The notes beneath the pieces were generated by a model. That model worked only from the letters and a program-made list of their open reading frames with translations. It made no database searches and was not told the DNA's origin. This document shows, one piece after another, positions 1-11,485 of a stretch of DNA of 64,000 nt. Each line of letters begins with the position of its first letter. Positions within the stretch are counted from its first letter, which is position 1. The translations under genes were made by a program, and so were the position numbers. The stretch is taken from assembly GCF_963678975.1 (NCBI RefSeq), contig NC_089277.1, positions 26,610,672 through 26,674,671 on the forward strand, read 5' to 3'. This DNA is from Dysidea avara. Its lineage: Eukaryota; Porifera; Demospongiae; Dictyoceratida; Dysideidae.

Positions 1-1889
1 ATACCACCTTAGTGTCTAAGTGTGATCTGCAGTACTCTGTGGGTTTTGTGTTGAAACTGACTGGGCTCAAACAATTATGAAAACTAACTAGTTTTACAGA
101 AATGATGAAGAACACACATTGGATAGTCAGCAATGAAGCATGGGTGGTAAGGCTTTACAGGTCAGTTAGTGATTTAATTGACATCACCAGTTAGGGAACA
201 CTACCTCCATGAACCAATAACCTAAGAGAAAATTAGGGCGGGTATTAACTACTGTTGACAGCTATATTCTGGCTACCATCTAGGTTTCAAATATGATATG
301 TTCAAAATTGTACCCAAATTGCTTTCAGGACTTTCCCGAATTTTTTTGTTATGCCCTTCAGTGTTCCCACTATCCTAGGTTAGCAACGTTTACGGTTGTC
401 TTGGAACATTTTATAATCAGTGAATGCTCATTAAGGTGTTTCACTTTTTATTAGAGAGTATCGATCTAAGGAGCTATGTACAATGCATTTCAGTGCTCTA
501 TTGCAGTTTCCACTGACTGCTCTATTAGGGATTATTGAGATATTTTCATGGAATTAAGCTCCATAGTTTAAAATAGGCACCAACCTATTATGCTGGCACA
601 ATTTAGAGCACAATAGGTGCTTTGAAGCATAATGTTAGTATAAGGGTTAGATTTTTGCCATACTGATTGTTATTGGTGGAAAAGATTGACATACTTAGCT
701 ACTCTATTTGTAGCCTTGTGTACTTTCCTATACATTCTTTTCACACACAAAAAGAATTAAAGTTATATTGGTGTGTAGCCTTATTAACATAATCTAAATA
801 TTTGACATAGTCAGCTGCTAAATGAATAATTTTTAAATGGTTATAATAACTTTGAACAATTTCTTGCAAGCCAATAAAGTTATCATTATCCATATTTATA
901 AAGTGTAAAACTGTTAGTTAAACATGAAGGTTGATGCAAAAAGTTTGAACATAATGTTATTGTGAGCATAATAGGTAAACGTTTAGAGCACTGCACAAAG
1001 GAAACGCATAATAGGCTGGTGCTTAGTTTGAAATATCCACCTAATGTGCTAACATTATGTTGGCATAGCACTTTAGCCTATTATGCTATGCTGTCATATT
1101 TGACACAGGCCTAATCAAGGCCTGGAATGAGCTGAGAAGAACTCTGTTTGGATACAAAAGTCTAGAACAATTTTTTAATAAACTGGACATATTATATGTA
1201 TGATTGAGTTTCTGTAAGTTGTACATGAATTATAACAAATGAAATTAATAATTATGTATTTTATGACCTCTTTGTTACAGTGACCATATCAAACTCGTAT
1301 GTTGGTCCCATATCTATTTGTACTTTATTACTTACAGGTATACGTATGTTTGAGAACTACAGACTAACCTACTTTACATGATCATTATAGCTATTGTTGT
1401 AGTGAGGTGAAGAGCAAGCAACGTTTTATTTCATCAACAGCTGAGATAACAATAATATGTGTTGAATGCCAGTATGTTGATATACTCTGCAGTGTGTATA
1501 CAGCTTGACTAGTATTATTTAGTAACAGGCTATAACCGCTATTTGAACTCAGACAGGTTCAAGCTCCATCCTTCCTTACAATGTACTATTTGACACATGA
1601 AACAATGGGTATATTATTAACAAAATGTATAATAATCTTATACAGTAAGTCAGTGTGTGATACTGAATGCTCAATTTGGCAAATTCATGAGTGTATGTGT
1701 GTGCTCTATTAAAGTGAATAGAATTTAATGGACTATAGCAATTTGTTCACTGTCTATATAGCTAGCTAGCTATATCTCATCAAATTAATTAAATTATGCT
1801 GTATGTTTTTTATTTGTAGAATAGAGACATAATATCTACTGTACAGCTAGGGTGTAGAATATGCTAACAACTTTTTGATGGCAGTTGTT
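1..1889. other. AT-rich stretch, no gene seen
   Basis: No ORF here looks coding on either strand. It contains degenerate copies of a dispersed repeat marked by CATAATAGG and TATGCTGGCA (about 560-690 and 970-1090). It also has a copy of the GACTG-CTCTATTAGGG motif at 514-540 and a weaker half copy at 448-468. Confidence 0.5.
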
Positions 1890-2044
1890 GTATATACTGA
1901 TTTCCATTATTGGTGGGTTCACTCTGACTTGTTCCCATGACACAATGTTAGCCATTGGAGGAGTATCAATACCTAACTTTAGGAGTTGACTTACTGCTAC
2001 TACCACTACAGTTGCTCCTCCATCATTCATCCCTATAAGAAAGA
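1890..2044 (-). pseudogene. thiolase (acetyl-CoA acetyltransferase-like) exon, probably relic
   Basis: The minus-strand reading contains MNDGGATVVVV, then an LG...PPMANIVSWEQV segment and NPPIMEI. This matches the NDGAAAVV...LG...P.A.IVSW.QV...P.IMGI block of acetyl-CoA acetyltransferases, which condense or cleave acetyl-CoA units. An acceptor-like CTTATAG precedes the block and a weak donor (GTATAT) follows it. No other thiolase exon was found on this strand nearby. The only other thiolase-like piece, at 3178-3324, is on the opposite strand. The reading is open, so this could be a live exon of a long-intron gene, but its isolation favours a relic. Confidence 0.55.
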
Positions 2045-3177
2045 TATATAGTGTACGTTGCATACAACATGTATGACCCATATGTATAGCTTGTCAGTGA
2101 TAGTGGCATAATATACACATCACTTTTAGCAGCCTGTTATGCCATACTGTAGTGCTAAAAAATTCTGCCTATTATGCATCTACCTTAGTTCCATGTAATC
2201 ATCTTTTGTATTATGTATTCTCCAAAAGATAATGCACTTGTGAAATGTATTATTATTGCTCATTAATAAAAGCATAGCTCAGCTAGTTGTTTAAGGAACA
2301 TTTAGTTGCTTTAAAAATCTGATTAACATTTCAAGTCAGCTTGGCCCACATACACTAGCTCCTACAATACAGCATGCACTAGAGCTGTATGCATAGATTG
2401 GGGTTGAATCAGGCAGCCCAGGACATGGTTGTATGATGTAGGTGCGAAGTGCGGCTGTGTCTGCCTTAGTGAGGAAGCTACTGTTAGTAGCTGCTGCATT
2501 ATGTCTAGCACATTCTGAGCCATATCAGACAGCACCTGACTGCTCCCATTCCCTGGGTTGCCAAGTGTGTTAATCTTTGTACATTTAATTTGTGCTAGAA
2601 AGTATTGTTGCATGAGGATCTGGGAATGCTATAGACAAGGATGGGTGGGTGTTTAGCATATTTGTGATGGACACATTTTGACAGGATGATTCAAATAATA
2701 CATAGCACCCCTGAGTAGGGGTTGCCAATATGCACATGTGCTACTGTATTGAATATTATTGATGTGTACAGCAATTATATTACTGGATTTTGATCCCATG
2801 CCTGGGCTTCCTTGTCAGTCGATCTTTACAGTGGTTGATTAAAACAGTCATGTTAATGAGTCTGTTCTCTATTAGAGTGTTCTGTGACATAAAAGTTTCA
2901 GAAGCAAGGATGAAGGATTTATGATTTTTGCAAATATTGAGACTTATTATAGCATTCATTATATACTTAATATATCAAGGAACCTTATAACTGTGACCTA
3001 TTTGTGAAAGATCCACAGATATATCATTTTTATGATGTGTAATCAAGGCATCACACTTAATGCGATGTACTCTGTAGTCCATTGTATGAATATGTGGTAT
3101 TTAGGTTGCAGACAGGTGGTGCCAGTATAATTGTGTCCATACACTGTGGACTACATCCTTAATTTCTACTCACAGGT
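2045..3177. other. unassigned stretch between thiolase pieces
   Basis: An 83-codon minus-strand ORF at 2362-2613 is not recognisable and has no clear splice sites. A degenerate copy of the CTCTATTAGAG motif lies at about 2856-2884. Nothing else is supported. Confidence 0.4.
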
Positions 3178-3324
3178 CAATGTTAATGGAGGATCAGGAA
3201 TGCGTATAGTAGCAGCACTCCTGTATGGTATAAGAGGAGAAGTGCTATGCTACAGTATGAAGAGTGCGGCTTTGGAATAGGGGTAGCCATCTGTGTAGAA
3301 ACATTGTGAATAATTTAGGACATG
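3178..3324 (+). pseudogene. thiolase C-terminal exon relic, deleted and frameshifted
   Basis: After an acceptor-like TACTCACAG the plus strand reads VNVNGG followed directly by SGMRIVAALLYGIR. A different frame then gives CGFGIGVAICVETL and a stop. Thiolases have VNVNGG-AVALGHPIG-SG.RI...L and end in C.GGG.G.A. Here the GHPIG stretch, which carries the catalytic histidine, is missing, and a frameshift separates the last block. The piece therefore cannot encode an active enzyme. It is in inverted orientation to the thiolase exon at 1890-2044. Confidence 0.6.
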
Positions 3325-4626
3325 TAGTAGCAATATTTCTGTATTCTCTACAAAATCTTGAGACAATCCAGACAATTGCATGCACGTCTGACCGAAATGC
3401 AGTTTGTCTGGACATATTTGTTCCATTATGGCATTAGGAAGAAGCATAAAGAGTTGAACTGGCATGTCTGTTTATTCTGTCAACGATAACAATAATTTCT
3501 AGAAGATTAATTCTTACCAGCCAAGGGTGTGACTACAATAATGCTAACCTTCTTCTGTACTGAAACCACACAACAATATTATCTACATAATTATGTGAAA
3601 ATAGTATTATATACCAAAACAGCAAATCATGTGTTGTTTTATATAGCTATATGCAAGTGTACATGAAAGGTCTTAATCCTCCATGTGTTTAATCTGACTA
3701 ATCTTGTTTTGCCATGTCATTGTATATAGCTGTATAACAGAAAGACCATATTGACAAGCATCATCTCTTATATCTTAAGTTCTCACTGGAAACCACCAAT
3801 AATGTTCAAAAATGCTGAAATAAATCACTCATTTTGATAACTCAATGTGCAGGGTGGATCCAGGAGTGCATCCAAGCAACAAGTGTATGTCCAGCCAGCT
3901 AAAGGGAGGAACAGGCATGCCCCTTCACTATATCTTTCAAATGAAAGCTAAAATAAAAGAAGCTTCATTCAAGATCAAAATATTCCAATAGAACAGTCAA
4001 ACGGATCCAGTTATGGATTTTTCTCCTTCTACATCTTCACTTTTCTACGGACCTTCAGCACTTGTGCTGTAAAGCATTAATAAGTAAGTAGCTACTTCAG
4101 TAAAACTGTCACAACATGCAACCCTGCAATAAGACTAAGGACATTAAAAAATATAATGAACATATGCGTCTGGAAAGAACACAAGAATGTGCGTTGAGCT
4201 ACGTATAGTTGTTTTTCATATCCTAGCAATACAATATGTACTTCATGTCCATCAAAGTTCACATTATTTTTTGGTCATAAGCCACTCAAGAATTCCCCAC
4301 TGGCTCTAATTCCTATAAGACATGTTTAACAAAAGCAATTCAGAATGCTACAATTTAGATACGTATTTGCACATTAAAACTATAAAGAAAATGTTATAAC
4401 TTATGAGGGCTGCGCACGCACCCTAAAGTAAACCACTGTTCCATCTACCTCTTTCCACTTATAAGTAGAGCAGCATATATTATAATAGCACCAAAAATTG
4501 AGCATTTTGTGCACTTTGTGATACAATTATCAAACTTTCCACACAAATTGTGCTCTTGTGAAGTATGTTTTTTGATATATTGCCATCATAGATTTGACCT
4601 TTGGTGACCTTGACAGCCATTTGTCC
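3325..4626. other. unassigned, with a dispersed-repeat end
   Basis: No convincing gene. At 4049-4083 there is a segment with the perfect palindrome CAGCACTTGTGCTG. It recurs in inverted orientation at about 25238-25272, so it is probably one end of a dispersed element. A CAATAGAACAGTC fragment of the dispersed motif is at about 3984. Confidence 0.4.
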
Positions 4627-4977
4627 ATTGAAAATTAATCATTTTGTCATTTTCTCCCTGAAGCATTATTTTACACTGTTAAAACATGGTATCAAATTAA
4701 AGGTGTTGATCTAAGATTTTTGTTTGAAGTTAGTATCTCATTCCACAACAAAGTTATGATCATTTTTATAACTCATAAAATTCTTTGCCCTGTAAATTAC
4801 TAATGGGCAAGTGCTTCATAGAATTTTATGGTTAATATAAATGATCATAACTTTGGAATTCAATCACCTATTGACTTCAAATAAAAGCCAAGTGTTTTGT
4901 TTTAGCAGCACCTTTAATTTGAAACTGTGCAAAATGATGCCTCAGGGAGATAACGACACAACAATGAATTTTCAATA
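4627..4977. repeat. foldback element (imperfect palindrome)
   Basis: The left arm (TGAAAATT...TCCCTGAAGCAT...ATGATCAT) is repeated as its reverse complement on the right (ATGATCATAACTTT...ATGCCTCAGGGAGAT...AATTTTCA). The centre is near 4800. The arms are diverged, and the ORF inside is an accident of the palindrome. Confidence 0.6.
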
Positions 4978-5156
4978 CAAAAATGTATGTGTTCTTGAGT
5001 GTAATAAACCTTCAGTGTTTGTTTATGTCATCATGTGTGATGGTTCACAAAGTTTAGCATAATTTGTAAGTTCATTTAGACAGTGAATTATACATGAAAT
5101 CTATGTTTCTCCTTTGAGCAGAGACCACTAACATTTTAACTTAAGTACCTGCAATA

Positions 5157-5335
5157 AAGCAATAATAATCTTGGCGACAGAATCAATTGCATTTTTTATT
5201 ACCATGAACGTGATATGCCAGTCTACAAAACAGTTACCCCTTTTGGTTAAAGTGATTCATAGAACAGTTTTAAAATTTTTGAAGTCAAAAGCTGCATGTT
5301 TTACAAACAGCATAGTCATCACACAGCATAATTAT
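5157..5335. repeat. diverged copy of TTGGCGACA-junction repeat
   Basis: It carries AATAATAATCTTGGCGACAG followed by AT-rich sequence resembling the segments at 6003, 7060, 13413 and 13679. The string TGGCGAC after an AATAAT tract resembles a retroelement primer-binding site (complement of a tRNA 3' end), but full LTRs are not seen. Confidence 0.4.
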
Positions 5336-5374
5336 ATTAAATTTTTATATTGCGTGTAATACTGTGCTATCATA

Positions 5375-5640
5375 CTGTACACACATACATACATACATCC
5401 AATAACAGTTGTATCTATAAACTACACATTTGATTTGATATATATATTTAACCTCCCAATCGGCTACAGCCATTCTTCTTTGTCCAGAGTAACACATCAC
5501 ATACACATAGCTAAGTAAACACCAAAACAATACAAAAACAACCAAAGACATATCAACACAATTACAAAACAAAAAAAAAAGACTATATACACAATTACAA
5601 AAGTAACAAAAGACTACACACACATACAATCAATAATGTA
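5375..5640. repeat. CA/TACA-rich low-complexity tract
   Basis: The tract is rich in ACACATACATACATACAT and CAAAACAAAAAAAA. The 94-codon minus-strand ORF across it is cysteine- and tyrosine-rich only because of this composition. Confidence 0.6.
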
Positions 5641-5766
5641 AGGCAATGCTGTCTACATAGAAACCAACTTTTAACAAAATAAAATGCTGATTGAGATTCA
5701 GCGGTTGAGTGGTAATTATCTACATAAGTATATACGTAGACAGAATTGTCTTATTTCACTTTTACC

Positions 5767-6130
5767 ATTGTATGTCAAAAACGTATACAGTAATTCTATA
5801 CAAATATCTATCAAATAAGTGTCAAATATTAATAATGTTATTGTATTCATCAATTACAATAGATTACAGCCAATAACACTAATACACAATAAAGGAATTG
5901 AAGTCTTTGAATTACTGTTGACACAGACAGCCATTTGTAGTTAACTATGTTTATTACAAGAATTATTGTACTGTTAATTGTTAAAAGTATTTCTGTAATA
6001 AAAGATACAATAACAATCTTGGCGACAATATTACTGCTAATATATTTTTACTAGATGATAAATTATGTCACTCATGCATTTGATAGTATTCATTTACACA
6101 TTACATGCCACATGAAAGTGAGAAAGGCCA
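5767..6130. repeat. direct repeat, left copy, flanking tyrosine recombinase relic
   Basis: About 364 bp that recurs with moderate divergence at 6831-7204. Both copies share AATTGA(A/G)GTCTTTGA, a long conserved block from ACAGACAGCCATTTG to TTGTTAAAAGTATTT, the TTGG(C/T)GACA string, and an end in CCACATGAAAGTGAGAAAGG. The pair brackets the recombinase remnant. Such repeats could be the terminal or split direct repeats of a tyrosine-recombinase retroelement. Confidence 0.6.
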
Positions 6131-6267
6131 CTACAGTTAATAATTATTGCTATCAATTTGATATGTTAAAAATACCTAAATGCGAATATTCTGTGTAGTA
6201 ATAGATAGTTGCTTCACAACATCAAAACCCTTCTGTCAAAGAAGACCCCCTTTTATGTCAACACCAC

Positions 6268-6770
6268 ACTCTGGGCTATGCATGTGCTGCCTTGCCTTTT
6301 TTGGTTTCTTAAGAGTCAGTGAATTTACAATCCCCTCAGAAGGCTCATATGACCCATCTTGCCACTTATCACTTGGTGGTATTGCACTTGATAAAAGGAA
6401 AAAAACCCGGCTACTACAACTGTTCCTAAAACAGACCCATTCAAACAGGGTGTCACAGTGTACATGGGTGCCACTGATAGTGCGTTCTGCCCAATAAAGG
6501 CAGTTCTCTCATATCTGGTGAGGAGGAGCAGCCAGCCAGGTCCACTCTTTATCACAAAGGAAGGAAAAGGTTGGAGTAGAGCTATGTTTGTGCAGGCCTC
6601 ATCTTTATTGGCCGACCTCAATTTAAGCAAGCATTGCTACAATACACATACATGTAGCTTCCACATAGAGGAAGAAACCTCTGCATCACTAACAAAAATG
6701 TCAGATGCTCATATACAAATGCAGGTCGCTGGAGAAGCAATGCATTTCAATGGTTATCAGACCACCTAGC
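6268..6770 (+). pseudogene. tyrosine recombinase (DIRS/Ngaro/Crypton type) remnant
   Basis: The reading contains FFGFLRVSEFTIPSEG, then, after a frameshift near 6435, GATDSAFCPIKAVLSYL and GPLF with GKGWSRAMFVQ. This order (FFGFLR..E, D..HL, CP..A...Y...R, GPLF) is the C-terminal catalytic region of tyrosine recombinases used by DIRS-like elements to integrate circular DNA. The family motif HSFRIGAAT is decayed here to CSFHIEEET, so the catalytic arginine is lost. The final LGRW...Y block is also scrambled. The element is dead. No reverse transcriptase is present between the repeats, so the exact class is open. Confidence 0.7.
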
Positions 6771-6830
6771 CTCCCAATGAACTAGAAAAAAAAGTCGCAA
6801 CATACTATATATGGACAGAATCAGCTTTAG

Positions 6831-7204
6831 AATTGTATGCCAAGTATAAATATGTTGTGTACTGAAATATCTAACAAACAAGTGTCATGCAGATTATAAT
6901 ATTGTATTCATCAATGACAATAAGATTACAGCCGATAAAGCTATCACACAATAAAGGAATTGAGGTCTTTGATTTACTGTTGACACAGACAGCCATTTGT
7001 AGTTAACTATGTTTATTACAAGAATTATTGTACTGTTAATTGTTAAAAGTATTTCCATAATAAAACAACCTTGGTGACAGTATTATTGCTATTAATTAAA
7101 TTTTGCTAGACAGTACATTTGTCACCCATGCATTGCTATGTCATGATCAACTTTTATAGTATTTGTTCAAACATTCTACGTGCCACATGAAAGTGAGAAA
7201 GGAT
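6831..7204. repeat. direct repeat, right copy
   Basis: Partner of 5767-6130 in the same orientation. It ends in the same CCACATGAAAGTGAGAAAGG. Confidence 0.6.
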
Positions 7205-7239
7205 AAAAACTTTATAGGTATTTATGTTATTGTCATCAC

Positions 7240-7289
7240 ATTGTTTATGCTAAACAATATCTACATTGTTTATGCTAAACAATATCTAC
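7240..7289. repeat. tandem duplication, 2 x 25 bp
   Basis: Two perfect adjacent copies of a 25-bp unit (ATTGTTTATGCTAAACAATA + TCTAC). Confidence 0.9.
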
Positions 7290-8635
7290 CTAAGTATGAT
7301 ACAACTATTTTGTGCAGTAATAAAATACTGTAGCATAAATATTAATTTGATATATGTAAGCTAGGGTGTTCAAGTTTTAAAAGACATGTACGTATCACAT
7401 GAAATTTTGTGTTTATGGAATTTACTCTTTTTAGTATGCTTTTTGGTTTAATAACGTACACACATGGCTATTGTACTGGATTCATCATGTGATGTACTGT
7501 AACTCGATAAATAAAATTGTCATTGTAAAATAAATTTATAATAGTCATTTGCTTTCTTTTTCTAGTAAGCCTGATGGCTATACAAAGCTAGATAATCAGA
7601 ATAATATGGCCCAGAATTGTCACAAATTTCACTATATAGAACAGCCACTGAAAATAATATGCCTTTACTATCTCGCTAGAATGCTAAAACTACATACTCT
7701 GCTAAGTGAAATGTGCATGGACTTTATCAAAATACTACTGTGAGTTATTTACATGTAGGGCCAGTTTTGCAATATTAGTCCTGGATTATGCAACATCTCT
7801 CAATAGATTTGTATTGCGTTATGTGATAAAAAAATCTTTAGGAGTCGTCATCATAGTTTACTTGCGACCTCGCTAAAATAAAAAAAAGTAGCCATCGCAA
7901 AATAAAAAAATAGGCGTATTTCACTTTATTTCTCTACCTTATGTTACAACTACTGTCACGTTATACCAGTCAACATAGCCGTGTTTGTACAGTCCATCTA
8001 GCACTGACATTATCCAATTCTGGTTTGCTTATACGTGTATTTTCTTCAATCAAACCTCTAATCTCTACAATAACTTTTAAAGACACAACATGGACACAAA
8101 CTCTAATGCCGGATAAACAAGATGTGACAGCGTGCTGAACCGTAAGTTCCCTAGGGATGGCATTTTAAGCAGAAATCTTTTAAATTCCATTTAGTGCCAC
8201 ACCCCATGCAAGTGTTTATAAATCGCCAGATGCCTTATGGTGTGAAGAACAAAGTCACTAGCGAAGGTGCTTTAAGCATACTCTTCAATTCTCTATTTAC
8301 ATGTAATTTTTAATAGATTAACCACAAAGGCTGGTAAGGTGAATACAAAAGGTAACAAGCCTTTAGGGGTTACCACCTCTATGTAGTGTGTACCATGGAG
8401 CTTGTGTTGTGGCTTTCGTTAAGTATTATGCACACACAAATGGTGCAACAAAATTTTGTGATGGACTGCTCGAATGTGGTTGGTGGTGTTGTGGCTCGAA
8501 TGTGGTTTGTGGCCGTGTATAAGTTGGGGTTGTTCCACACAACTTACACAATATTCAAATTTCATGATGGCCATGAAAATTTCTTGCAATATGGTAAAGA
8601 TACAACAATGTGTAACAACGTTAATCAACATCACA
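7290..8635. other. no gene seen
   Basis: ORFs here are short and of low-complexity composition. A small internal duplication (CTCGAATGTGGTT) lies at about 8469-8510. Nothing else is supported. Confidence 0.4.
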
Positions 8636-8705
8636 TCAAGACATTACTAAAAATAGTTCAACAATAGTGATGATCTCTTGTATGTCAACATGACGATACT
8701 GAGAC
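8636..8705 (-). CDS. possible last exon of unknown minus-strand gene
   Basis: A good acceptor (TTATTCTTTTACAG) is followed by an open frame reading SQYRHVDIQEIITIVELFLV and ending in TGA. It lies downstream of the candidate exons at 9136-9191 and 9512-9645 on the same strand. It is very short and I recognise no family. It could be a chance reading. Confidence 0.3.
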
Positions 8706-9135
8706 CTGTAAAAGAATAAGCAGGCATTGAAGTTAACCTTAAATTAAACACTCATGCAACTGACTTGGAACATCGGTTGCAACACCAAAAACACTTGTTT
8801 CAATATCTGATAACACAATCCAGCAGGCACTGAATTAAAAAGGGAATGTGCAAAAAATCAATATGCCAGGCTGTACCAATAATAGGATGGATAATCAAAA
8901 TGAACTAAAAAATATATATATCCCATATGCAGGGTAAGTGAATAACAGAACTGTTGGGTAAGCATGTAAACCAGAACATTAGGACATTAGTCAAACAAAA
9001 GTACGCTATCACAACTTGGTCACTGATAATTGATAACCACAAAAAGAACAATTGCAATAATACAATTCCTCTGAATGTCAACTGACCTGAAATTCATGAC
9101 ACCTCTATCTTTGTTCCTGCATGGTCTCAACTTAC

Positions 9136-9191
9136 ATATGTACCATGATCACATTCAACTGCTAGTGGATAAACCGGTATGACCAGATGGC
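9136..9191 (-). CDS. candidate internal exon of unknown gene
   Basis: Strong acceptor (TTGGTGTTTGCAG) and strong donor (GTAAGTTGAG) bound 56 bp. Only one frame is open, reading HLVIPVYPLAVECDHGTY, with entry in phase 1 and exit in phase 0. The preceding candidate exon ends in phase 0, so another exon lies between them or one boundary is wrong. No function is recognised. Confidence 0.4.
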
Positions 9192-9511
9192 CTGCAAACA
9201 CCAACAAGCAGGTGTTAATTACAATACACATAAAGCCTGGAATATGAAAAATATTATAAAAGCATTATTCCACACTGATATAGTAATAGATTATAGGATG
9301 TTGTGGAACTTGCCTAAACGTGTAAACTTGAACATGAGGACAACTGCATAATCTGGACACTTGGAATTGTCTGAACAAGTTGGTACTAATGCCATTCACT
9401 TCAACATTTTATTCCAGCTGGGTCAATCTCTTGTAACTGAGTAAAAAGGTGTTTATTTTCCACCTGCAACCAAAGTTCTACATTTCTGTGGTTGAGAGTA
9501 TATAAACTGAC

Positions 9512-9645
9512 CTGGAAAATCAGTATGCCATAGGGGTATGGAAATGGTTCCTTTCCTTCTGTTGTGACATTACTTGCAGCTGATTGGTAAATGACCATTG
9601 TGTCCCCGTGGACCCCAACAATGAGTGCATCAATAACTTCACAAG
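9512..9645 (-). CDS. candidate exon of unknown gene, 3' half, split by a MITE
   Basis: The minus-strand reading CEVIDALIVGVHGDTMVIYQ continues through SAASNVTTEGKEPFPYPYG to ILIFQ and a GTCAGT donor. It looks like folded-protein sequence. Its 5' side stops at the terminal repeat of the element at 9646-10137. On the other side of that element the same frame continues (VERKFIPTCE). The shared 9-bp CTTCACAAG/CCTCACAAG suggests the exon was once continuous. Product not recognised. If this is right, the gene is now a disrupted allele or a pseudogene. Confidence 0.45.
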
Positions 9646-10137
9646 GGGGTGTCACGTCGGCTCACGCTGTAGGTAGATCTGCGACCGCGGTCAAAGTCTA
9701 GACTGGGGAAAATTTCACCTTGACCCTTGACTTGCAGCGTTTATCGTCTTTGACCTGTGACTTGCACGGTTCTTGTCGAACTTTGACCTCCACTTATTTC
9801 TCTATTTTCCTATACGCACCTGCGCTTGTAACCTAGTATAATATTTTCTTAGTGCGTGCTACCAGCAGCTGGGAGAGAAAAATCATTATAATTACGGCGA
9901 AGTGCCTGTTGGAGCTTTAAAACATCTTCTTGGAGATCCTTACTTCTTGTGAGTTACGCATAATTCCGTAAACTTGATAATAGCTACATATAGTTTTCGA
10001 TTGTGGGTTTCGAACCTTCCGTATCGTCTTGACCCTTGACCCACTGTAAGAGCTATTTTGTGGCCTTGACCGTTGACTTAGAGTTTGACCGCGGTCGCAG
10101 ATCGACCTATAGTAAGAGCCTGAGTGACACCCTCTTG
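9646..10137. mobile_element. inverted-repeat MITE inside a candidate exon
   Basis: The left end GGGGTGTCACGTCGGCTCAC is matched in inverted orientation by the right end (AGAGGGTGTCACTCAGGCTC). Both arms continue into AGATCTGCGACCGCGGTCAA. The flanks CTTCACAAG (9637-9645) and CCTCACAAG (10138-10146) look like a 9-bp TSD with one mismatch, a length typical of Mutator-like elements. It has no ORF. Internal repeats of TTGACC/CTTGAC occur. Confidence 0.7.
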
Positions 10138-10200
10138 CCTCACAAGTTGGAATGAATTTCCTTTCAACATCTGGTGGACAGGTCCAAACACGGTGAAACA
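10138..10200 (-). CDS. candidate exon of unknown gene, 5' half
   Basis: The minus-strand frame reads VWTCPPDVERKFIPTCE up to the MITE boundary, in frame with CEVIDAL on its far side. A second frame (CFTVFGPVHQMLKGNSFQLV) is also open here, so the choice of frame rests on the continuation. Upstream is another small MITE (10268-10483). The true 5' boundary of the exon was not found; the coordinate given is nominal. Confidence 0.35.
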
Positions 10201-10267
10201 GTGTGTGGCGATGTGACACGTTGCACAAACTTCACTCCTCGATTCGTTAGCCTTCAAGACCGGCATA

Positions 10268-10483
10268 CCGTAGGCGGGGAAAGTTACGCGTGGGAAAAGT
10301 TTCGCGAATTTCACGATTGCAGTAGCTATCGCGAAACTTTTACGCCGGCTAGTTTCTACATGCTTGTATTTGTACAGTAATAAATTAGTGTGCAAAATCA
10401 GCATCGCGAAACTTTTCCGCCGGTATACAAAGTAGAGTGCAATTCGCGAAACTTTTCCCACGCGTAACTTTCCCCGCCTACGG
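10268..10483. mobile_element. TA-flanked MITE, CCGTAGGCGGGG termini
   Basis: Perfect terminal inverted repeats (TIRs) begin CCGTAGGCGGGGAAAGTTAC and run on through GCGTGGGAAAAGTTTCGCGAATT, flanked by TA on both sides (10266-10267 and 10484-10485). The interior repeats GCGAAACTTTTCCGCC. TA flanks suggest a Tc1/mariner-type insertion. Confidence 0.85.
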
Positions 10484-10485
10484 TA

Positions 10486-10760
10486 TATCATAGAGTACCT
10501 CAGTATTCTTGACTCTTACTTCTTCAAGCGATGTAGTTTCTCACGAGGGGTTCGAGTTTCTCGTTAAAGTCGAGCCGATTAAAGTACGCCTCACCATCCA
10601 GTTACATTCTTAACCATTCAATATAAAACCACGTATCACGTGTGTCCGCTTAAGGTAATTAGGGACTTTCCACGAGATTTCCCCTAAATAGATCACGTCT
10701 TAGTTGTCAATCCAGTGGATTCTGGTGGTATACATGGTTCAACAATGCGGTAAGTGTAGT
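10486..10760. promoter_or_regulatory. possible gene-start region
   Basis: The stretch has more CpG than its surroundings, a CACGTATCACGTGTG segment, and on the plus strand ATGCG followed at once by GTAAGTGTAG (about 10745). That is the shape of a tiny first coding exon. No downstream exon was identified, so this is weak. Confidence 0.2.
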
Positions 10761-11131
10761 ATAAGCTGTCAATTTGTGCACTGCTAAACTAAGTGTGATA
10801 AGCGTACTTGAGGAAGGGTCTGGGGGACGAGACTAATGTTTTGACAGTAGTTGATGATGGCCAGGCAAAGAACTGCGTGAAGAACTAGGGAAAAATTCCC
10901 ACCCTATAGCTCTGCCTAGGGGCATTAACTAACATTATCTACAGCTACTGTATTATGTTGCTGATATGTACATCCGGGCCAAGGATAAAGGTGAAAGTAG
11001 TAGTAAGGCTCGATCATATTATTCTGCTGAACAGGCAAGGGAGTCTGGGACTCTGGGGGCATGCTCCCTCAGGAAAGTATAAGTACTACAACTTTTTAGT
11101 TTTAATTGCTTCATCAAGTATAAAAAATTCA

Positions 11132-11485
11132 GTCAAAAGGTGATGATCGAGGCTCTAGTCTTATGCACTGGTTGGAGTGGTTGCATCGATACTGCACTGT
11201 GACATCCTTGAGGGGTTAGTGCTGGCATTGTCCATGGCAATACTATTCCATCTCCCCGAGTCTTGATGATTGAGTCCTCCATTCCTTTCTTTGCTGCTCC
11301 AATCCTGAAGTTGTGACCACAGTCAAAAGGTGGTGATCGAGGCTCTAGTCTTGCATCTATACTGTACTGCAACACCCTTGAGGGGTTAGTACCGGCATTG
11401 TCCATTCCATCTCCCATATACGAGTCTTGATGGTTGAGTCCTCTATTCCTTTCTCTGCTGCTCCAATCCTGAAGCTGTGACCACA
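11132..11485. repeat. two-copy tandem duplication of about 160-190 bp
   Basis: The sequence from GATCGAGGCTCTAGTCTT to CAATCCTGAAG(T/C)TGTGACCACA occurs twice in direct orientation (about 11142-11322 and 11334-11485), with small indels. The 117-codon minus-strand ORF across it is internally repeated for the same reason. No protein family is recognised. Confidence 0.8.
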
